From assembly GCF_026914285.1 (NCBI RefSeq), contig NZ_CP113864.1, forward strand, positions 905,501 through 969,500: DNA of 64,000 nucleotides, given 5' to 3'. A program made the position numbers and the translations under genes. Shown one piece after another: positions 1 through 11,373 of the stretch; the first letter of the stretch is position 1; each line of letters opens with the position of its first letter. The notes below the pieces were generated by a model. The model saw nothing but the letters and a program-made list of their open reading frames with translations, ran no database searches and was not told where the DNA came from. The DNA is from Caldicellulosiruptor naganoensis (GTDB lineage: Bacteria > Bacillota > Thermoanaerobacteria > Caldicellulosiruptorales > Caldicellulosiruptoraceae).

Positions 1-1727
1 ATGTATGGCTTGAGGCAGTGTATGGGAAGTTAACAGGTGATTGGAGCAAATTTAAGACGGCATGGGACACATTAGAGAAGTATATGATACCGTCGGCTGA
101 AGATCAGCCGATGAGGACATATGATCCTAACAAGCCAGCGACGTATGCAGGTGAGTGGGAGACACCGGACAAGTATCCATCGCCGCTTGAGTTTAATGTA
201 CCTGTTGGCAAAGACCCATTGCATAATGAGCTTGTGAGCACATATGGTAGCACATTGATGTATGGTATGCACTGGTTGATGGACGTAGACAACTGGTATG
301 GATATGGCAAGAGAGGGGACGGAGTGAGCCGTGCATCATTTATCAACACGTTCCAGAGAGGGCCTGAGGAGTCTGTATGGGAGACTGTACCGCATCCGAG
401 CTGGGAGGACTTCAAGTGGGGCGGACCGAATGGATTTTTAGATCTGTTTATTAAGGATCAGAACTATTCGAAGCAGTGGAGATACACGAATGCACCTGAT
501 GCGGATGCGAGAGCTATTCAGGCTACTTACTGGGCGAAGGTATGGGCGAAGGAGCAAGGTAAGTTTAATGAGATAAGCAGCTATGTAGCGAAGGCAGCGA
601 AGATGGGTGACTATTTGAGGTATGCGATGTTTGACAAGTATTTCAAGCCATTAGGATGTCAGGACAAGAATGCGGCTGGAGGAACAGGGTATGACAGTGC
701 ACATTATCTGTTATCATGGTATTATGCATGGGGCGGAGCATTGGATGGAGCATGGTCATGGAAGATAGGTTGCAGCCATGTGCACTTTGGATATCAGAAT
801 CCGATGGCTGCATGGGCATTAGCGAATGATAGTGATATGAAGCCGAAGTCACCGAACGGAGCGAGTGACTGGGCGAAGAGTTTGAAGAGGCAGATAGAAT
901 TTTACAGGTGGTTGCAGTCAGCGGAGGGAGCGATAGCAGGAGGCGCGACAAATTCATGGAATGGCAGGTACGAGAAATATCCGGCAGGTACAGCGACATT
1001 TTATGGAATGGCGTATGACCCGAACCCGGTATATCGAGATCCTGGCAGCAACACATGGTTTGGATTCCAGGCATGGTCGATGCAGAGGGTAGCGGAGTAT
1101 TACTATGTGACAGGAGATAAGGAGGCAGGTGCACTGCTTGAGAAGTGGGTAAGCTGGATAAAGAGTGTAGTGAAGTTGAACAGTGATGGTACATTTGCGA
1201 TACCATCGACGCTTGATTGGAGTGGGCAGCCAGACACATGGAATGGGACATATACAGGTAATCCGAACTTGCATGTGAAGGTAGTAGATTATGGTACGGA
1301 TTTAGGAATAACGGCATCACTTGCGAATGCACTACTTTATTACAGTGCAGGGACGAAGAAGTATGGGGTATTTGATGAGGAAGCGAAGAATTTAGCGAAG
1401 GAATTGCTGGACAGGATGTGGAAGTTGTACAGGGATGACAAGGGATTGTCAGCGCCAGAGAAGAGAGCGGACTACAAGAGATTTTTTGAGCAAGAGGTAT
1501 ACATTCCGGCAGGATGGACAGGGAAGATGCCGAATGGAGATGTAATAAAGAGTGGAGTTAAGTTTATAGACATAAGGAGCAAGTACAAACAAGATCCTGA
1601 TTGGCCGAAGTTAGAGGCGGCATACAAGTCAGGGCAGGCACCGGAGTTCAGATATCACAGGTTCTGGGCACAGTGCGACATAGCAATAGCTAATGCAACA
1701 TATGAAATTCTATTCGGCAATCAGTAA
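1..1727 (+). CDS. GH48 cellobiohydrolase module, 5'-truncated by the window edge (probably C-terminus of CelA)
   Basis: The reading frame is open from base 3, with no start inside the window, and ends at a TAA at 1725-1727. The product matches the GH48 module of the gene at 17520 residue for residue except one Ala/Val change near the end (QAPEF here, QVPEF there). GH48 enzymes release cellobiose processively from cellulose chain ends outside the cell. The Thr-Ser-Glu-Ala-Phe segment holding the presumed catalytic acid lies just upstream in the second copy, so here it falls outside the window. In the known Caldicellulosiruptor locus the enzyme at this place is CelA (GH9-CBM3c-CBM3-CBM3-GH48). 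That identity is inferred from gene order, since any GH48 fusion would look the same here. Confidence 0.93.
   Translation, partial: VWLEAVYGKLTGDWSKFKTAWDTLEKYMIPSAEDQPMRTYDPNKPATYAGEWETPDKYPSPLEFNVPVGKDPLHNELVSTYGSTLMYGMHWLMDVDNWYGYGKRGDGVSRASFINTFQRGPEESVWETVPHPSWEDFKWGGPNGFLDLFIKDQNYSKQWRYTNAPDADARAIQATYWAKVWAKEQGKFNEISSYVAKAAKMGDYLRYAMFDKYFKPLGCQDKNAAGGTGYDSAHYLLSWYYAWGGALDGAWSWKIGCSHVHFGYQNPMAAWALANDSDMKPKSPNGASDWAKSLKRQIEFYRWLQSAEGAIAGGATNSWNGRYEKYPAGTATFYGMAYDPNPVYRDPGSNTWFGFQAWSMQRVAEYYYVTGDKEAGALLEKWVSWIKSVVKLNSDGTFAIPSTLDWSGQPDTWNGTYTGNPNLHVKVVDYGTDLGITASLANALLYYSAGTKKYGVFDEEAKNLAKELLDRMWKLYRDDKGLSAPEKRADYKRFFEQEVYIPAGWTGKMPNGDVIKSGVKFIDIRSKYKQDPDWPKLEAAYKSGQAPEFRYHRFWAQCDIAIANATYEILFGNQ
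1..1727 (+). repeat. Duplicated GH48 module, copy 1
   Basis: Copy 1 of a long repeat; copy 2 is at 21418-23144 (offset 21417). I see four differences, at 1639, 1688, 1712 and 1724, all in the last 90 bases. The preceding 1.6 kb appears identical on reading, and proteins read from several frames on both strands also match. Confidence 0.95.
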
Positions 1728-1771
1728 GAATCTGTAAAAAGAAGATGAATAAAAAAATTTATGGATATGCT

Positions 1772-1812
1772 TATGAGGAGGGGTGGTATAGAAAACCACC
1801 TCCTCCTCATAG
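1772..1812 (+). terminator. Hairpin after the GH48 gene
   Basis: A G-rich arm (1773-1787) pairs with a C-rich arm (1796-1811) through about 15 pairs with one bulge. No clear T-run follows, so it may be a weak terminator or an mRNA 3'-end stabiliser. Confidence 0.5.
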
Positions 1813-1905
1813 TTATAAACTGACATGGTATTTCAAAGAAGAAAGAATTAGGTAATATTATGTGTCTTATTAGCGTTGAATTTAAGAGAGGGGGTTAGGT
1901 TGTTA

Positions 1906-4900
1906 ATGAAAACGAAAAAGGCAACTAATAGAATTACGTCGGTATTAATAATACTAACGTTTTTATTTAATATATTAATAGGTATTAGCCTATTTCAAGA
2001 GAATGTAAATGCAGAAACATATGCATTGGACTTTGAAGAAGAAAATGAAACAATTTCATATTTTGCGTACGGTGGTTCAAATATTACGATTGACGAAAAC
2101 GACGCATATAATGGAAAGAAAAGTATTAAAGTTACAAACAGGAATTCAATATGGAGCGGTGTGGCTGTTGATGTTAAGAACATTATTAAAAATGGAACCA
2201 CATGGGTGATATCAGGATATGTAAAGCACAACAATCAAAAACCAGTCGCTTTCGGCATTTCTGCAGTTTATGATGATGGAAGTGGAGTAAAAAATGCTCT
2301 ATTAGGCGAGGTTGTAGCGGTACCAAATTATTGGAAAAAGATTGTTGGCAGGTGGAATCCAAATTTAAATAATGTAAAAAAATTGGTAATTGTGATACAC
2401 ACTATTGTGGAAAGTAGAATAGATTTCAATGTTGACTGTATTCGTATAATGGACGAGAACAGCTATTTGTCAGGTGGAGTAATACATTCCACTGGATTTG
2501 AAAGCGGTACAACTGAGGGATGGCAGGCAAGGGGAAGTGGTGTAACAATAAAGGCTGACAGTTCAGTTGCGTATTCTGGTAAGTACAGTCTGTACGTAAG
2601 TGGGCGTACATCTAATTGGCATGGAGCACAAATTCCTGTTGACACTATTTTGAAGCAAGGGAAAGTATATAAGATAAGCGTTTGGGTATATCAGAACAGC
2701 GGTTCTACACAAAAGATGTCATTGACTATGCAAAGGAGATTTGCAACTGATTCTACAACAAGTTATGAAAACTTGATATATAACAAGGATGTACCAAATA
2801 ATACTTGGGTTGAACTCAGTGGAAGTTATTCAGTTCCAGAAGGTGTTACTGTAAATGAGTTAATACTGTATGTAGAAGCTCAAAATGCAAGTTTATCATT
2901 CTGGGTTGATGAATTAAAAATATATGATTCATCTAAGTTAGCTGAACCTGAATGGGAGATACCTAACTTAGTTGAGAAATACAGAGATGATTTTAGAATT
3001 GGAGTTGCTTTTGGAAATACAAGCCTTGCTTCGGAGATGGAAAAGAAGCTTATTTTAAAACATTTCAACAGCATTACACCAGAGAATGAAATGAAACCTT
3101 CTGAGTTGTTAATAAATGAAAATACGTACAATTTTAGCAAAGCAGATTCATTTGTGAATTTTGCGATAAGCAATAACATGACAATAAGAGGTCATACACT
3201 TGTATGGCATCAGCAGACACCCGATTGGTTTTTTAAAGACTCTAATGGAAATACATTGAGTAAAGACGCATTGCTTAGCAGATTAAAACAGTATATTTAC
3301 GATGTGGTTGGAAGGTACAAAGGCAAGGTTTATGCTTGGGATGTGGTGAATGAAGCTATAGATGAGGGTCAAAGTGATGGATACAGAAGATCTAATTGGT
3401 ATAACATATGTGGACCTGAATATATTGAGAAGGCATTTATATGGGCACATGAAGCAGATCCTAATGCAAAATTGTTTTACAACGATTACAATACAGAAAA
3501 TAGCCAAAAGAGACAGTTTATATACAACCTGATCAAGAGTTTGAAAGAAAAAGGAGTTCCAATTCATGGAGTGGGTTTACAGTGTCACATAAATTTAGAT
3601 TGGCCGTCAATTAGTGAGATAGAGAATACAATAAAGTTGTTTAGCTCAATACCTGGCATAGAGATTCACATTACAGAGCTTGATATGAGTTTTTATCAGT
3701 GGGGGTCAAGCACTAATTATGCTGTCCCTCCAAGAGAGTTGCTTATTAAGCAAGCCCAGAGATATAAAGAATTGTTTGATTTATTCAAAAAATATAAGAA
3801 TGTAGTCACAAATGTTACGTTTTGGGGATTAAAGGATGATTATTCATGGCTAAGCAAAAACTACGGAAAGAAAGATTATCCGTTGCTATTTGATGAAAAC
3901 TATATGTCCAAATATGCTTTTTGGAGTTTGATAGATCCATCTATAGTTCCTACAACCACAACTTTACCAACTCCGCCAGAGATTCAACTTCCAACATTAA
4001 CCCCAACGCCAACTGCAAGCGTGACTCCGACCCCGACAGTGACACCTACGCCGACAGTAACAGTAACACCAACTCCAACGCCAACACCGACACCGACAGT
4101 AACAGCAACACCAACACCGACACCGACACCTGTTAGCACACCTGCGACAAGCGGACAGATAAAGGTACTGTATGCTAACAAGGAGACAAACAGCACGACA
4201 AACACGATAAGGCCATGGTTGAAGGTAGTGAACACGGGAAGCAGCAGCATAGATTTGAGCAGGGTAACGATAAGGTACTGGTACACGGTAGATGGAGACA
4301 AGGCACAGAGTGCGGTATCAGATTGGGCACAGATAGGAGCAAGCAATGTAACATTCAAGTTTGTGAAGCTGAGCAGTAGCGTAAGTGGAGCGGACTATTA
4401 CTTGGAGATAGGATTTAAGAGTGGAGCGGGGCAGTTGCAGCCTGGGAAGGACACAGGAGAGATACAGATAAGGTTTAACAAGAGTGACTGGAGCAATTAC
4501 AATCAGGGGAATGACTGGTCATGGATACAGAGCATGACGAGTTATGGAGAGAATATGAAGGTAACGGCGTATATAGATGGGGTGCTGGTATGGGGTCAGG
4601 AGCCGAGTGGAGCGACACCTGCACCGACAGTGACGGTTGCACCGACACCAACACCGACAGTGACACCAACACCGACACCGACAGTAACACCAACTCCAAC
4701 GCCAACACCGACACCGACACCTGTTAGCACACCTGCGACAAGCGGACAGATAAAGGTACTGTATGCTAACAAGGAGACAAACAGCACGACAAACACGATA
4801 AGGCCATGGTTGAAGGTAGTGAACACGGGAAGCAGTAGCATAGATTTGAGCAGGGTAACGATAAGGTACTGGTACACGGTGGATGGAGACAAGGCACAGA

Positions 4901-6630
4901 GTGCGGTATCAGATTGGGCACAGATAGGAGCAAGCAATGTAACATTCAAGTTTGTGAAGCTGAGCAGTAGCGTAAATGGAGCGGACTATTACTTGGAGAT
5001 AGGATTTAAGAGTGGAGCGGGGCAGTTGCAGCCTGGTAAAGACACGGGAGAGATACAGATAAGGTTTAACAAGAGTGACTGGAGCAATTACAATCAGGGG
5101 AATGACTGGTCATGGTTGCAGAGCATGACGAGTTATGGAGAGAATGTGAAGGTAACGGCGTATATAGATGGGGTGCTGGTATGGGGTCAGGAGCCGACGG
5201 GAGCGACTGCAGCACCAATAGCGACACCAACACCTACTCCAGCACCTACAGCAACCCCAACCCCAACATCGACACCGACGCCAACACCAACAGCTGCTCC
5301 AACAATCACGCCAACTCCAACAATCACAGCTACCCCGGCTCCAACTCCCGCACCAACATCAACACCGGCATATTTGGACGATACGAACGATGACTGGCTC
5401 TATGTAAGCGGAAACAAGATTGTTGATAAAGACGGCAGACCTGTTTGGCTAACAGGCGTGAACTGGTTCGGTTACAATACAGGAACGAATGTATTCGATG
5501 GTGTTTGGAGTTGTAATCTCAAAAGTACTCTTGCAGAAATAGCAAATAGAGGCTTTAACTTGTTGAGAGTACCAATCTCTGCAGAGTTGATTCTGAACTG
5601 GTCACAAGGTATTTATCCAAAGCCCAACATAAACTACTACGTAAATCCAGAGCTTGAAGGCAAAAACAGTCTGGAAGTATTTGACATAGTAGTACAAACA
5701 TGTAAAGAAGTTGGTTTAAAAATTATGTTGGATATTCACAGCATAAAAACAGACGCAATGGGACATATATATCCAGTATGGTATGATGAAAAATTTACTC
5801 CAGAGGATTTTTATAAGGCGTGCGAGTGGATTACAAATAGATATAAAAATGATGACACTATTATAGCTTTTGACTTAAAAAATGAGCCACATGGAAAGCC
5901 ATGGCAAGATACAACATTTGCGAAATGGGATAATTCAACAGATATAAATAATTGGAAATATGCAGCTGAAACATGTGCAAAACGTATACTGAATATAAAT
6001 CCAAACCTTCTAATTGTAATTGAAGGAATCGAAGCCTATCCAAAGGACGACGTTACATGGACATCAAAATCCTCCAGCGACTACTATTCAACATGGTGGG
6101 GCGGTAACTTGCGAGGTGTTAGAAAATATCCTATTAATCTGGGTAAATATCAAAATAAAGTAGTATATTCACCACATGATTACGGGCCATCTGTTTACCA
6201 GCAGCCGTGGTTTTATCCAGGGTTCACAAAAGAGTCTTTACTACAAGATTGTTGGCGTCCGAATTGGGCGTACATTATGGAAGAAAACATTGCGCCTCTT
6301 CTGATAGGTGAGTGGGGTGGTCATCTGGATGGAGCCGATAACGAAAAGTGGATGAAGTATCTACGAGATTATATCATAGAAAATCATATTCATCACACAT
6401 TTTGGTGCTTTAATGCTAACTCAGGTGACACTGGAGGATTGGTTGGATACGATTTTACGACATGGGATGAGAAAAAGTACTCATTTTTGAAACCGGCTCT
6501 TTGGCAAGACAGTCAAGGTAGGTTTGTTGGATTAGATCACAAGCGACCCTTAGGTACAAATGGGAAAAACATTAATATTACAACATATTACAACAATAAT
6601 GAACCAGAGCCAGTTCCAGCTACAAAATGA
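1906..6630 (+). CDS. celB: Secreted CBM22-CBM22-GH10-CBM3-CBM3-GH5 xylanase/endoglucanase (CelB-like)
   Basis: The product is a 1574-residue extracellular enzyme with two catalytic ends. A signal peptide (about 1-36) is followed by two CBM22 xylan-binding modules (about 37-175 and 185-345). GH10 xylanase follows (about 355-680), with acid/base Glu in WDVVNEAI and nucleophile Glu in HITELDM. Two CBM3 modules (749-900 and 946-1097) are separated by Pro/Thr linkers. A C-terminal GH5 endoglucanase (about 1155-1574) carries DLKNEPHG and LIGEWGGH. I chose ATG 1906 because its spacing from the GGGGGTTAGG leader matches that of the next cellulase gene; TTG 1876 and TTG 1900 are in-frame alternatives. 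The GH10-CBM3-GH5 plan matches CelB of C. saccharolyticus, with extra CBM22 and CBM3 modules. Separate xylanase and endoglucanase activities are family inference. Confidence 0.93.
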   Translation: MKTKKATNRITSVLIILTFLFNILIGISLFQENVNAETYALDFEEENETISYFAYGGSNITIDENDAYNGKKSIKVTNRNSIWSGVAVDVKNIIKNGTTWVISGYVKHNNQKPVAFGISAVYDDGSGVKNALLGEVVAVPNYWKKIVGRWNPNLNNVKKLVIVIHTIVESRIDFNVDCIRIMDENSYLSGGVIHSTGFESGTTEGWQARGSGVTIKADSSVAYSGKYSLYVSGRTSNWHGAQIPVDTILKQGKVYKISVWVYQNSGSTQKMSLTMQRRFATDSTTSYENLIYNKDVPNNTWVELSGSYSVPEGVTVNELILYVEAQNASLSFWVDELKIYDSSKLAEPEWEIPNLVEKYRDDFRIGVAFGNTSLASEMEKKLILKHFNSITPENEMKPSELLINENTYNFSKADSFVNFAISNNMTIRGHTLVWHQQTPDWFFKDSNGNTLSKDALLSRLKQYIYDVVGRYKGKVYAWDVVNEAIDEGQSDGYRRSNWYNICGPEYIEKAFIWAHEADPNAKLFYNDYNTENSQKRQFIYNLIKSLKEKGVPIHGVGLQCHINLDWPSISEIENTIKLFSSIPGIEIHITELDMSFYQWGSSTNYAVPPRELLIKQAQRYKELFDLFKKYKNVVTNVTFWGLKDDYSWLSKNYGKKDYPLLFDENYMSKYAFWSLIDPSIVPTTTTLPTPPEIQLPTLTPTPTASVTPTPTVTPTPTVTVTPTPTPTPTPTVTATPTPTPTPVSTPATSGQIKVLYANKETNSTTNTIRPWLKVVNTGSSSIDLSRVTIRYWYTVDGDKAQSAVSDWAQIGASNVTFKFVKLSSSVSGADYYLEIGFKSGAGQLQPGKDTGEIQIRFNKSDWSNYNQGNDWSWIQSMTSYGENMKVTAYIDGVLVWGQEPSGATPAPTVTVAPTPTPTVTPTPTPTVTPTPTPTPTPTPVSTPATSGQIKVLYANKETNSTTNTIRPWLKVVNTGSSSIDLSRVTIRYWYTVDGDKAQSAVSDWAQIGASNVTFKFVKLSSSVNGADYYLEIGFKSGAGQLQPGKDTGEIQIRFNKSDWSNYNQGNDWSWLQSMTSYGENVKVTAYIDGVLVWGQEPTGATAAPIATPTPTPAPTATPTPTSTPTPTPTAAPTITPTPTITATPAPTPAPTSTPAYLDDTNDDWLYVSGNKIVDKDGRPVWLTGVNWFGYNTGTNVFDGVWSCNLKSTLAEIANRGFNLLRVPISAELILNWSQGIYPKPNINYYVNPELEGKNSLEVFDIVVQTCKEVGLKIMLDIHSIKTDAMGHIYPVWYDEKFTPEDFYKACEWITNRYKNDDTIIAFDLKNEPHGKPWQDTTFAKWDNSTDINNWKYAAETCAKRILNINPNLLIVIEGIEAYPKDDVTWTSKSSSDYYSTWWGGNLRGVRKYPINLGKYQNKVVYSPHDYGPSVYQQPWFYPGFTKESLLQDCWRPNWAYIMEENIAPLLIGEWGGHLDGADNEKWMKYLRDYIIENHIHHTFWCFNANSGDTGGLVGYDFTTWDEKKYSFLKPALWQDSQGRFVGLDHKRPLGTNGKNINITTYYNNNEPEPVPATK
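4150..4605 (+). repeat. CBM3 module copy 1 of 9
   Basis: 152-residue cellulose-binding module. Variable sites: [23 protein letters not shown]. It lies in the GH10/GH5 gene. Confidence 0.95.
4741..5196 (+). repeat. CBM3 module copy 2 of 9
   Basis: Same length as copy 1. Variable sites: [23 protein letters not shown]. Confidence 0.95.
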
Positions 6631-6878
6631 TAATATACATTAAATAGGAATTTATGGATATATGAGAAAAATTTAAGGTCAGTAGGGGACTTGTATAGTT
6701 AAAGTCATTAAGCAAGCGAATTAAAGGGAAGAAGGGGGTGATAGAAAACGGCTAAAAACTAAGTAATTATTAAACATTTATTGAAGGAACTAAATATAAG
6801 TTTCGAAATTATGCCATCCAATGCGATTAATTAAGATTAATTATCAAATCAATCAAAAAAAGGGGGTTAGGGTTAAAA

Positions 6879-9800
6879 ATGCTTAAACTAAAAAAAGCAA
6901 TAAAAAGGATAACATTGTGTGTTGCTGTGGTATTTCTATTGCAGATTTTCTTTCTATTTTCAGGATACAATAACAGCGATGTAAAAGCAGCAACAACCTT
7001 TAACTATGGTGAAGCTCTTCAAAAAGCGATTATGTTTTATGAATTCCAGATGTCAGGTAAACTGCCATCATGGATCCGTAACAACTGGCGAGGAGATTCT
7101 GGTCTAAATGATGGTAAAGATGTAGGTTTAGATCTTACTGGTGGCTGGCATGATGCAGGCGATCATGTAAAGTTTAATCTACCAATGTCATACAGTGCTT
7201 CAATGCTTTCGTGGGCAGTTTATGAGTATAAAGCAGCATTTGAGAAAAGTGGCCAGCTTGAACATATACTTAACCAGATAGAATGGGTAAACGACTACTT
7301 TGTAAAATGCCATCCATCAAAGTATGTATACTACTATCAAGTTGGTGATCCAATTGAAGATCATAACTTCTGGGGACCAGCTGAAGTTATGCAAATGAAA
7401 CGACCAGCATACAAGTGTGATTTAAATAATCCAGCAAGTTCAGTTGTTGCAGAAACAGCAGCATCCTTAGCTGCAGCTTCAATCGTTATACGTGAAAGAA
7501 ACAGTCAAAAGGCAGACACATATTTGCAGCATGCGATAGAACTCTTTGATTTTGCTGATAGAACTCGTAGCGATGCAGGGTATACGGCAGCAACCGGCTT
7601 TTACACATCAGGTGGCTTTATTGATGATCTTGGCTGGGCGGCAGTGTGGTTATATCTTGCGACAAATGACAAATCATATTTGGATAAAGCTGAGGCACTT
7701 ATGGCAGAATATGCTGGTGGTACAAATACATGGACACAGTGCTGGGACGATGTAAGATACGGAGCAATTTTGCTTTTGGCAAAGATTACTAATAAAGACA
7801 TATATAAAGGTGCTGTTGAAAGAAATCTTGATCATTGGACATATAACATAACATATACACCTAAGGGTCTTGCATGGCTAACAGGGTGGGGCTCACTTAG
7901 GTATGCTACAACTGCAGCTTTCTTAGCGTTTGTTTATGCAGATTGGTCGGGATGTCCAGAAAACAAGCGAACAGCTTATCTAAAATTTGGTGAGAGTCAG
8001 ATTAACTATGCATTAGGTTCAACAGGAAGAAGCTTTTTGGTAGGATTTGGACAAAATTATCCTCAACATCCACATCACAGAAATGCACATAGTTCATGGG
8101 CGAACAGTATGCGAATACCCGAATATCATCGACACATACTTTATGGTGCATTAGTAGGCGGACCAGGCCCTGATGATAGTTACAATGATGATATTACTGA
8201 CTATGTACAAAACGAGGTGGCTTGTGACTACAATGCAGGTATTGTGGGTGCTTTAGCAAAAATGTACCTTATGTATGGGGGAGACCCAATACCTAATTTC
8301 AAGGCTATCGAAAAGCCAACTAATGATGAAATTTTTGTTGAATCCAAGTTTGGTAATTCACAGGGTGCAAACTATACTGAAATAATTTCATACATTTATA
8401 ACAGAACAGGATGGCCACCTCGAGTCACAGATACTCTAAACTTTAAGTATTTTATTGACCTAAGTGAGTTAATCAAGGCTGGGTATGGTCCTGATGTTGT
8501 TAAAGTAGAGACATATTATTCAGAAGGTGGAAAAATATCTGGACCATACGTATGGAATGCGTCAAAGAACCTTTACTATATATTAGTTGATTTTACAGGA
8601 ACAAAAATATATCCAGGTGGGGAAGTAGAACACAAAAAACAAGCTCAATTTAAGATCTCTGTACCACAAGGCGTTCCATGGGATCCAACTAATGACCCAT
8701 CGTATGCAGGATTAACAAAAGAACTTAGTAAAAATAAATTCATAGCAGCTTATGAAGGTAACGTGCTGGTATGGGGGCAAGAACCAGAGGGATCCTCAAG
8801 TTCAACGCCAACACCAACACCTGCACCGACAGTGACGGTTGCACCGACACCAACACCGACAGTGACACCAACACCGACACCGACAGTAACAGCAACCCCG
8901 ACACCGACACCTGTTAGCACACCTGCGACAAGCGGGCAGATAAAGGTACTGTATGCTAACAAGGAGACAAACAGCACGACAAACACGATAAGGCCATGGT
9001 TGAAGGTAGTGAACACGGGAAGCAGTAGCATAGATTTGAGCAGGGTAACGATAAGGTACTGGTACACGGTAGATGGAGACAAGGCACAGAGTGCGGTATC
9101 AGATTGGGCACAGATAGGAGCAAGCAATGTAACATTCAAGTTTGTGAAGCTGAGCAGTAGCGTAAGTGGAGCGGACTATTACTTGGAGATAGGATTTAAG
9201 AGTGGAGCGGGGCAGTTGCAGCCTGGGAAGGACACAGGGGAGATACAGATAAGGTTTAACAAGAGTGACTGGAGCAATTACAATCAGGGGAATGACTGGT
9301 CATGGATACAGAGCATGACGAGTTATGGAGAGAATATGAAGGTAACGGCGTATATAGATGGGGTGCTGGTATGGGGTCAGGAGCCGAGTGGAGCGACACC
9401 TGCACCGACAGTGACGGTTGCACCGACACCAACACCGACAGTGACACCAACACCGACACCGACAGTAACAGCAACCCCGACACCGACACCTGTTAGCACA
9501 CCTGCGACAAGCGGGCAGATAAAGGTACTGTATGCTAACAAGGAGACAAACAGCACGACAAACACGATAAGGCCATGGTTGAAGGTAGTGAACACGGGAA
9601 GCAGTAGCATAGATTTGAGCAGGGTAACGATAAGGTACTGGTACACGGTAGATGGAGACAAGGCACAGAGTGCGGTATCAGATTGGGCACAGATAGGAGC
9701 AAGCAATGTAACATTCAAGTTTGTGAAGCTGAGCAGTAGCGTAAGTGGAGCGGACTATTACTTGGAGATAGGATTTAAGAGTGGAGCGGGGCAGTTGCAG

Positions 9801-10952
9801 CCTGGTAAAGACACGGGAGAGATACAGATAAGGTTTAACAAGAGTGACTGGAGCAATTACAATCAGGGGAATGACTGGTCATGGATACAGAGCATGACGA
9901 GTTATGGAGAGAATATGAAGGTAACGGCGTATATAGATGGGGTGCTGGTATGGGGTCAGGAGCCGACGGGAGCGACTGCAGCACCAATAGCGACACCAAC
10001 ACCTACTCCAGCACCTACAGCAACCCCAACTCCAACATCGACACCGACGCCAACACCAACAGTGACAACAGTACCAACACCAACGCCAACACCAACTCCG
10101 AGCAGTGGGATAGTGAGAATAGATACTAGCACATTAATAGGAACCAATCACGCACATTGCTGGTACAGAGATAAACTGGAGACGGCATTGCGAGGAATAA
10201 GGTCATGGGGTATGAACTCTGTGAGGGTAGTGCTAAGTAATGGTTACCGATGGACGAAGATACCAGCAAGTGAAGTAGCAAATATTATATCATTATCAAG
10301 AAGTCTTGGGTTCAGAGCTATAGTATTAGAAGTTCACGACACGACAGGATATGGTGAGGACGGGGCAGCATGTTCATTGGCGCAAGCAGTGGAATATTGG
10401 AAGGAGATAAAGAGTGTATTAGACGGTAACGAAGATTTTGTAATTATAAACATTGGTAATGAGCCGTATGGGAACAATAACTATCAAAACTGGGTTAATG
10501 ACACGAAGAATGCTATAAAAGCGCTGAGGGATGCGGGATTCAAGCACATGATAATGGTGGATGCGCCGAACTGGGGTCAGGATTGGTCTAATACTATGAG
10601 AGACAATGCTCAGAGCATAATGGAAGCAGATCCGCTGCGCAATTTGGTATTTTCGATTCATATGTACGGTGTATACAATACAGCAAGCAAGGTAGAAGAA
10701 TATATCAAGTCATTTGTGGAGAAAGGGCTGCCATTAGTTATTGGGGAGTTTGGGCATCAGCATACAGATGGTGATCCTGACGAGGAAGCTATTGTCAGGT
10801 ATGCAAAACAATACAAGATAGGACTTTTTAGCTGGTCTTGGTGTGGCAATTCAAGCTATGTAGGGTACTTGGACATGGTAAACAATTGGGACCCCAATAA
10901 TCCAACTCCATGGGGACAATGGTATAAAACTAATGCGATTGGTACTAAATAA
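6879..10952 (+). CDS. Secreted GH9-CBM3c-CBM3-CBM3-GH5_8 cellulase/mannanase
   Basis: The product is a 1357-residue extracellular enzyme. A signal peptide (about 1-37) is followed by GH9 (about 38-480), with DAGDHVKF carrying the catalytic Asp pair and the acid Glu in [12 protein letters not shown] fused CBM3c (about 485-630) is of the kind that makes GH9 processive. Two CBM3 modules (685-836, 878-1029) sit in Pro/Thr linkers. A GH5 mannanase ends the protein (about 1077-1357), with Glu residues in NIGNEPYG and [12 protein letters not shown] 6879 follows an AGGGGGTTAGGG leader. The GH9 part uses A-ending codons much more than the CBM3 and GH5 parts, so the gene looks assembled from pieces with different histories. 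The GH5 part is almost identical to that of the gene at 23296. The plan matches a known locus enzyme in C. bescii. Confidence 0.94.
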   Translation: MLKLKKAIKRITLCVAVVFLLQIFFLFSGYNNSDVKAATTFNYGEALQKAIMFYEFQMSGKLPSWIRNNWRGDSGLNDGKDVGLDLTGGWHDAGDHVKFNLPMSYSASMLSWAVYEYKAAFEKSGQLEHILNQIEWVNDYFVKCHPSKYVYYYQVGDPIEDHNFWGPAEVMQMKRPAYKCDLNNPASSVVAETAASLAAASIVIRERNSQKADTYLQHAIELFDFADRTRSDAGYTAATGFYTSGGFIDDLGWAAVWLYLATNDKSYLDKAEALMAEYAGGTNTWTQCWDDVRYGAILLLAKITNKDIYKGAVERNLDHWTYNITYTPKGLAWLTGWGSLRYATTAAFLAFVYADWSGCPENKRTAYLKFGESQINYALGSTGRSFLVGFGQNYPQHPHHRNAHSSWANSMRIPEYHRHILYGALVGGPGPDDSYNDDITDYVQNEVACDYNAGIVGALAKMYLMYGGDPIPNFKAIEKPTNDEIFVESKFGNSQGANYTEIISYIYNRTGWPPRVTDTLNFKYFIDLSELIKAGYGPDVVKVETYYSEGGKISGPYVWNASKNLYYILVDFTGTKIYPGGEVEHKKQAQFKISVPQGVPWDPTNDPSYAGLTKELSKNKFIAAYEGNVLVWGQEPEGSSSSTPTPTPAPTVTVAPTPTPTVTPTPTPTVTATPTPTPVSTPATSGQIKVLYANKETNSTTNTIRPWLKVVNTGSSSIDLSRVTIRYWYTVDGDKAQSAVSDWAQIGASNVTFKFVKLSSSVSGADYYLEIGFKSGAGQLQPGKDTGEIQIRFNKSDWSNYNQGNDWSWIQSMTSYGENMKVTAYIDGVLVWGQEPSGATPAPTVTVAPTPTPTVTPTPTPTVTATPTPTPVSTPATSGQIKVLYANKETNSTTNTIRPWLKVVNTGSSSIDLSRVTIRYWYTVDGDKAQSAVSDWAQIGASNVTFKFVKLSSSVSGADYYLEIGFKSGAGQLQPGKDTGEIQIRFNKSDWSNYNQGNDWSWIQSMTSYGENMKVTAYIDGVLVWGQEPTGATAAPIATPTPTPAPTATPTPTSTPTPTPTVTTVPTPTPTPTPSSGIVRIDTSTLIGTNHAHCWYRDKLETALRGIRSWGMNSVRVVLSNGYRWTKIPASEVANIISLSRSLGFRAIVLEVHDTTGYGEDGAACSLAQAVEYWKEIKSVLDGNEDFVIINIGNEPYGNNNYQNWVNDTKNAIKALRDAGFKHMIMVDAPNWGQDWSNTMRDNAQSIMEADPLRNLVFSIHMYGVYNTASKVEEYIKSFVEKGLPLVIGEFGHQHTDGDPDEEAIVRYAKQYKIGLFSWSWCGNSSYVGYLDMVNNWDPNNPTPWGQWYKTNAIGTK
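8931..9386 (+). repeat. CBM3 module copy 3 of 9
   Basis: 456 nt. Variable sites: [23 protein letters not shown], the same type as copies 1 and 4. Confidence 0.95.
9510..9965 (+). repeat. CBM3 module copy 4 of 9
   Basis: 456 nt. Variable sites: [23 protein letters not shown]. The linker after it matches that after copy 2 for about 30 residues, so the exchanged unit extends beyond the module. Confidence 0.95.
10134..10930 (+). repeat. Duplicated GH5_8 module, copy 1
   Basis: About 797 bases appear identical to 23455-24251 (offset 13321). Differences resume at once on both sides: A 10133 against G 23454, and T 10931 against C 24252. Confidence 0.9.
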
Positions 10953-11024
10953 AGTGAAGTGCGAAAATTATTTGAAAGGTATGATAGTTCAATAGGCACT
11001 AATGTATGAATTATTAGTCAAATG

Positions 11025-11060
11025 ACAGGGTGGGTTTTCTATACGCCTGCCCTGTTGATT
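11025..11060 (+). terminator. Hairpin after the GH9/GH5 gene
   Basis: ACAGGG (11025-11030) pairs with CCCTGT (11050-11055), with partial pairing inside and a short T-rich tail. It separates the cellulase from the glycosyltransferase cassette. Confidence 0.55.
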
Positions 11061-11202
11061 TTATGAAACACACATTATGCAAAAAAACATCAAAAATTTG
11101 AACCATTAACTTAACCACAACTGAATAGAATGCTTTTATATTCGTATTTGTCCAGAATACCCATCCCATAAAAGTTCTATGCATTATCGATTGTTAAAAA
11201 TG

Positions 11203-11230
11203 TTGCATTGCAGAGTGCTAAGTGTATAAT
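11203..11230 (+). promoter_or_regulatory. Possible sigma-A promoter of the glycosyltransferase cassette
   Basis: TTGCAT (11203-11208), a 16-base spacer and TATAAT (11225-11230) lie about 140 bases before the GT39 start. This is the best promoter match in the 420-base gap at 10953-11373. Apart from it and the hairpin at 11025, I see nothing else in that gap. Confidence 0.45.
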
Positions 11231-11373
11231 TATTAGAAAGTCATCATAAGAACTCTGTGCAACCAATGTTATGCTTTTTTAATTGCTAAAACAATAAAAA
11301 AAACAATTAAAAAAATTTCTAAGCAGTGTTTGACTGTCAACATATACAGTAAAAGCAAAGGAGTGAAAAATTA

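Noticed and set aside
643-1332. A 229-residue minus-strand frame in the GH48 module, present in both copies
   Set aside because: Its repetition follows from duplication of the sense gene. Composition (Ser/His/Leu-rich) and lack of a start signal argue against a gene.
3984-4358. Long minus-strand frames (Val-Gly-rich plus a recurring [14 protein letters not shown] start) across each linker and CBM3 copy
   Set aside because: They are antisense shadows of the ACC-ACA-CCN linker codons and the repeated CBM3 sequence. They have no ribosome sites and recur only because the sense repeats do.
5200-5370. Short regular repeats in Pro/Thr linkers as a possible CRISPR or satellite
   Set aside because: They are in-frame coding repeats with period 3-6 and no spacer-repeat structure.
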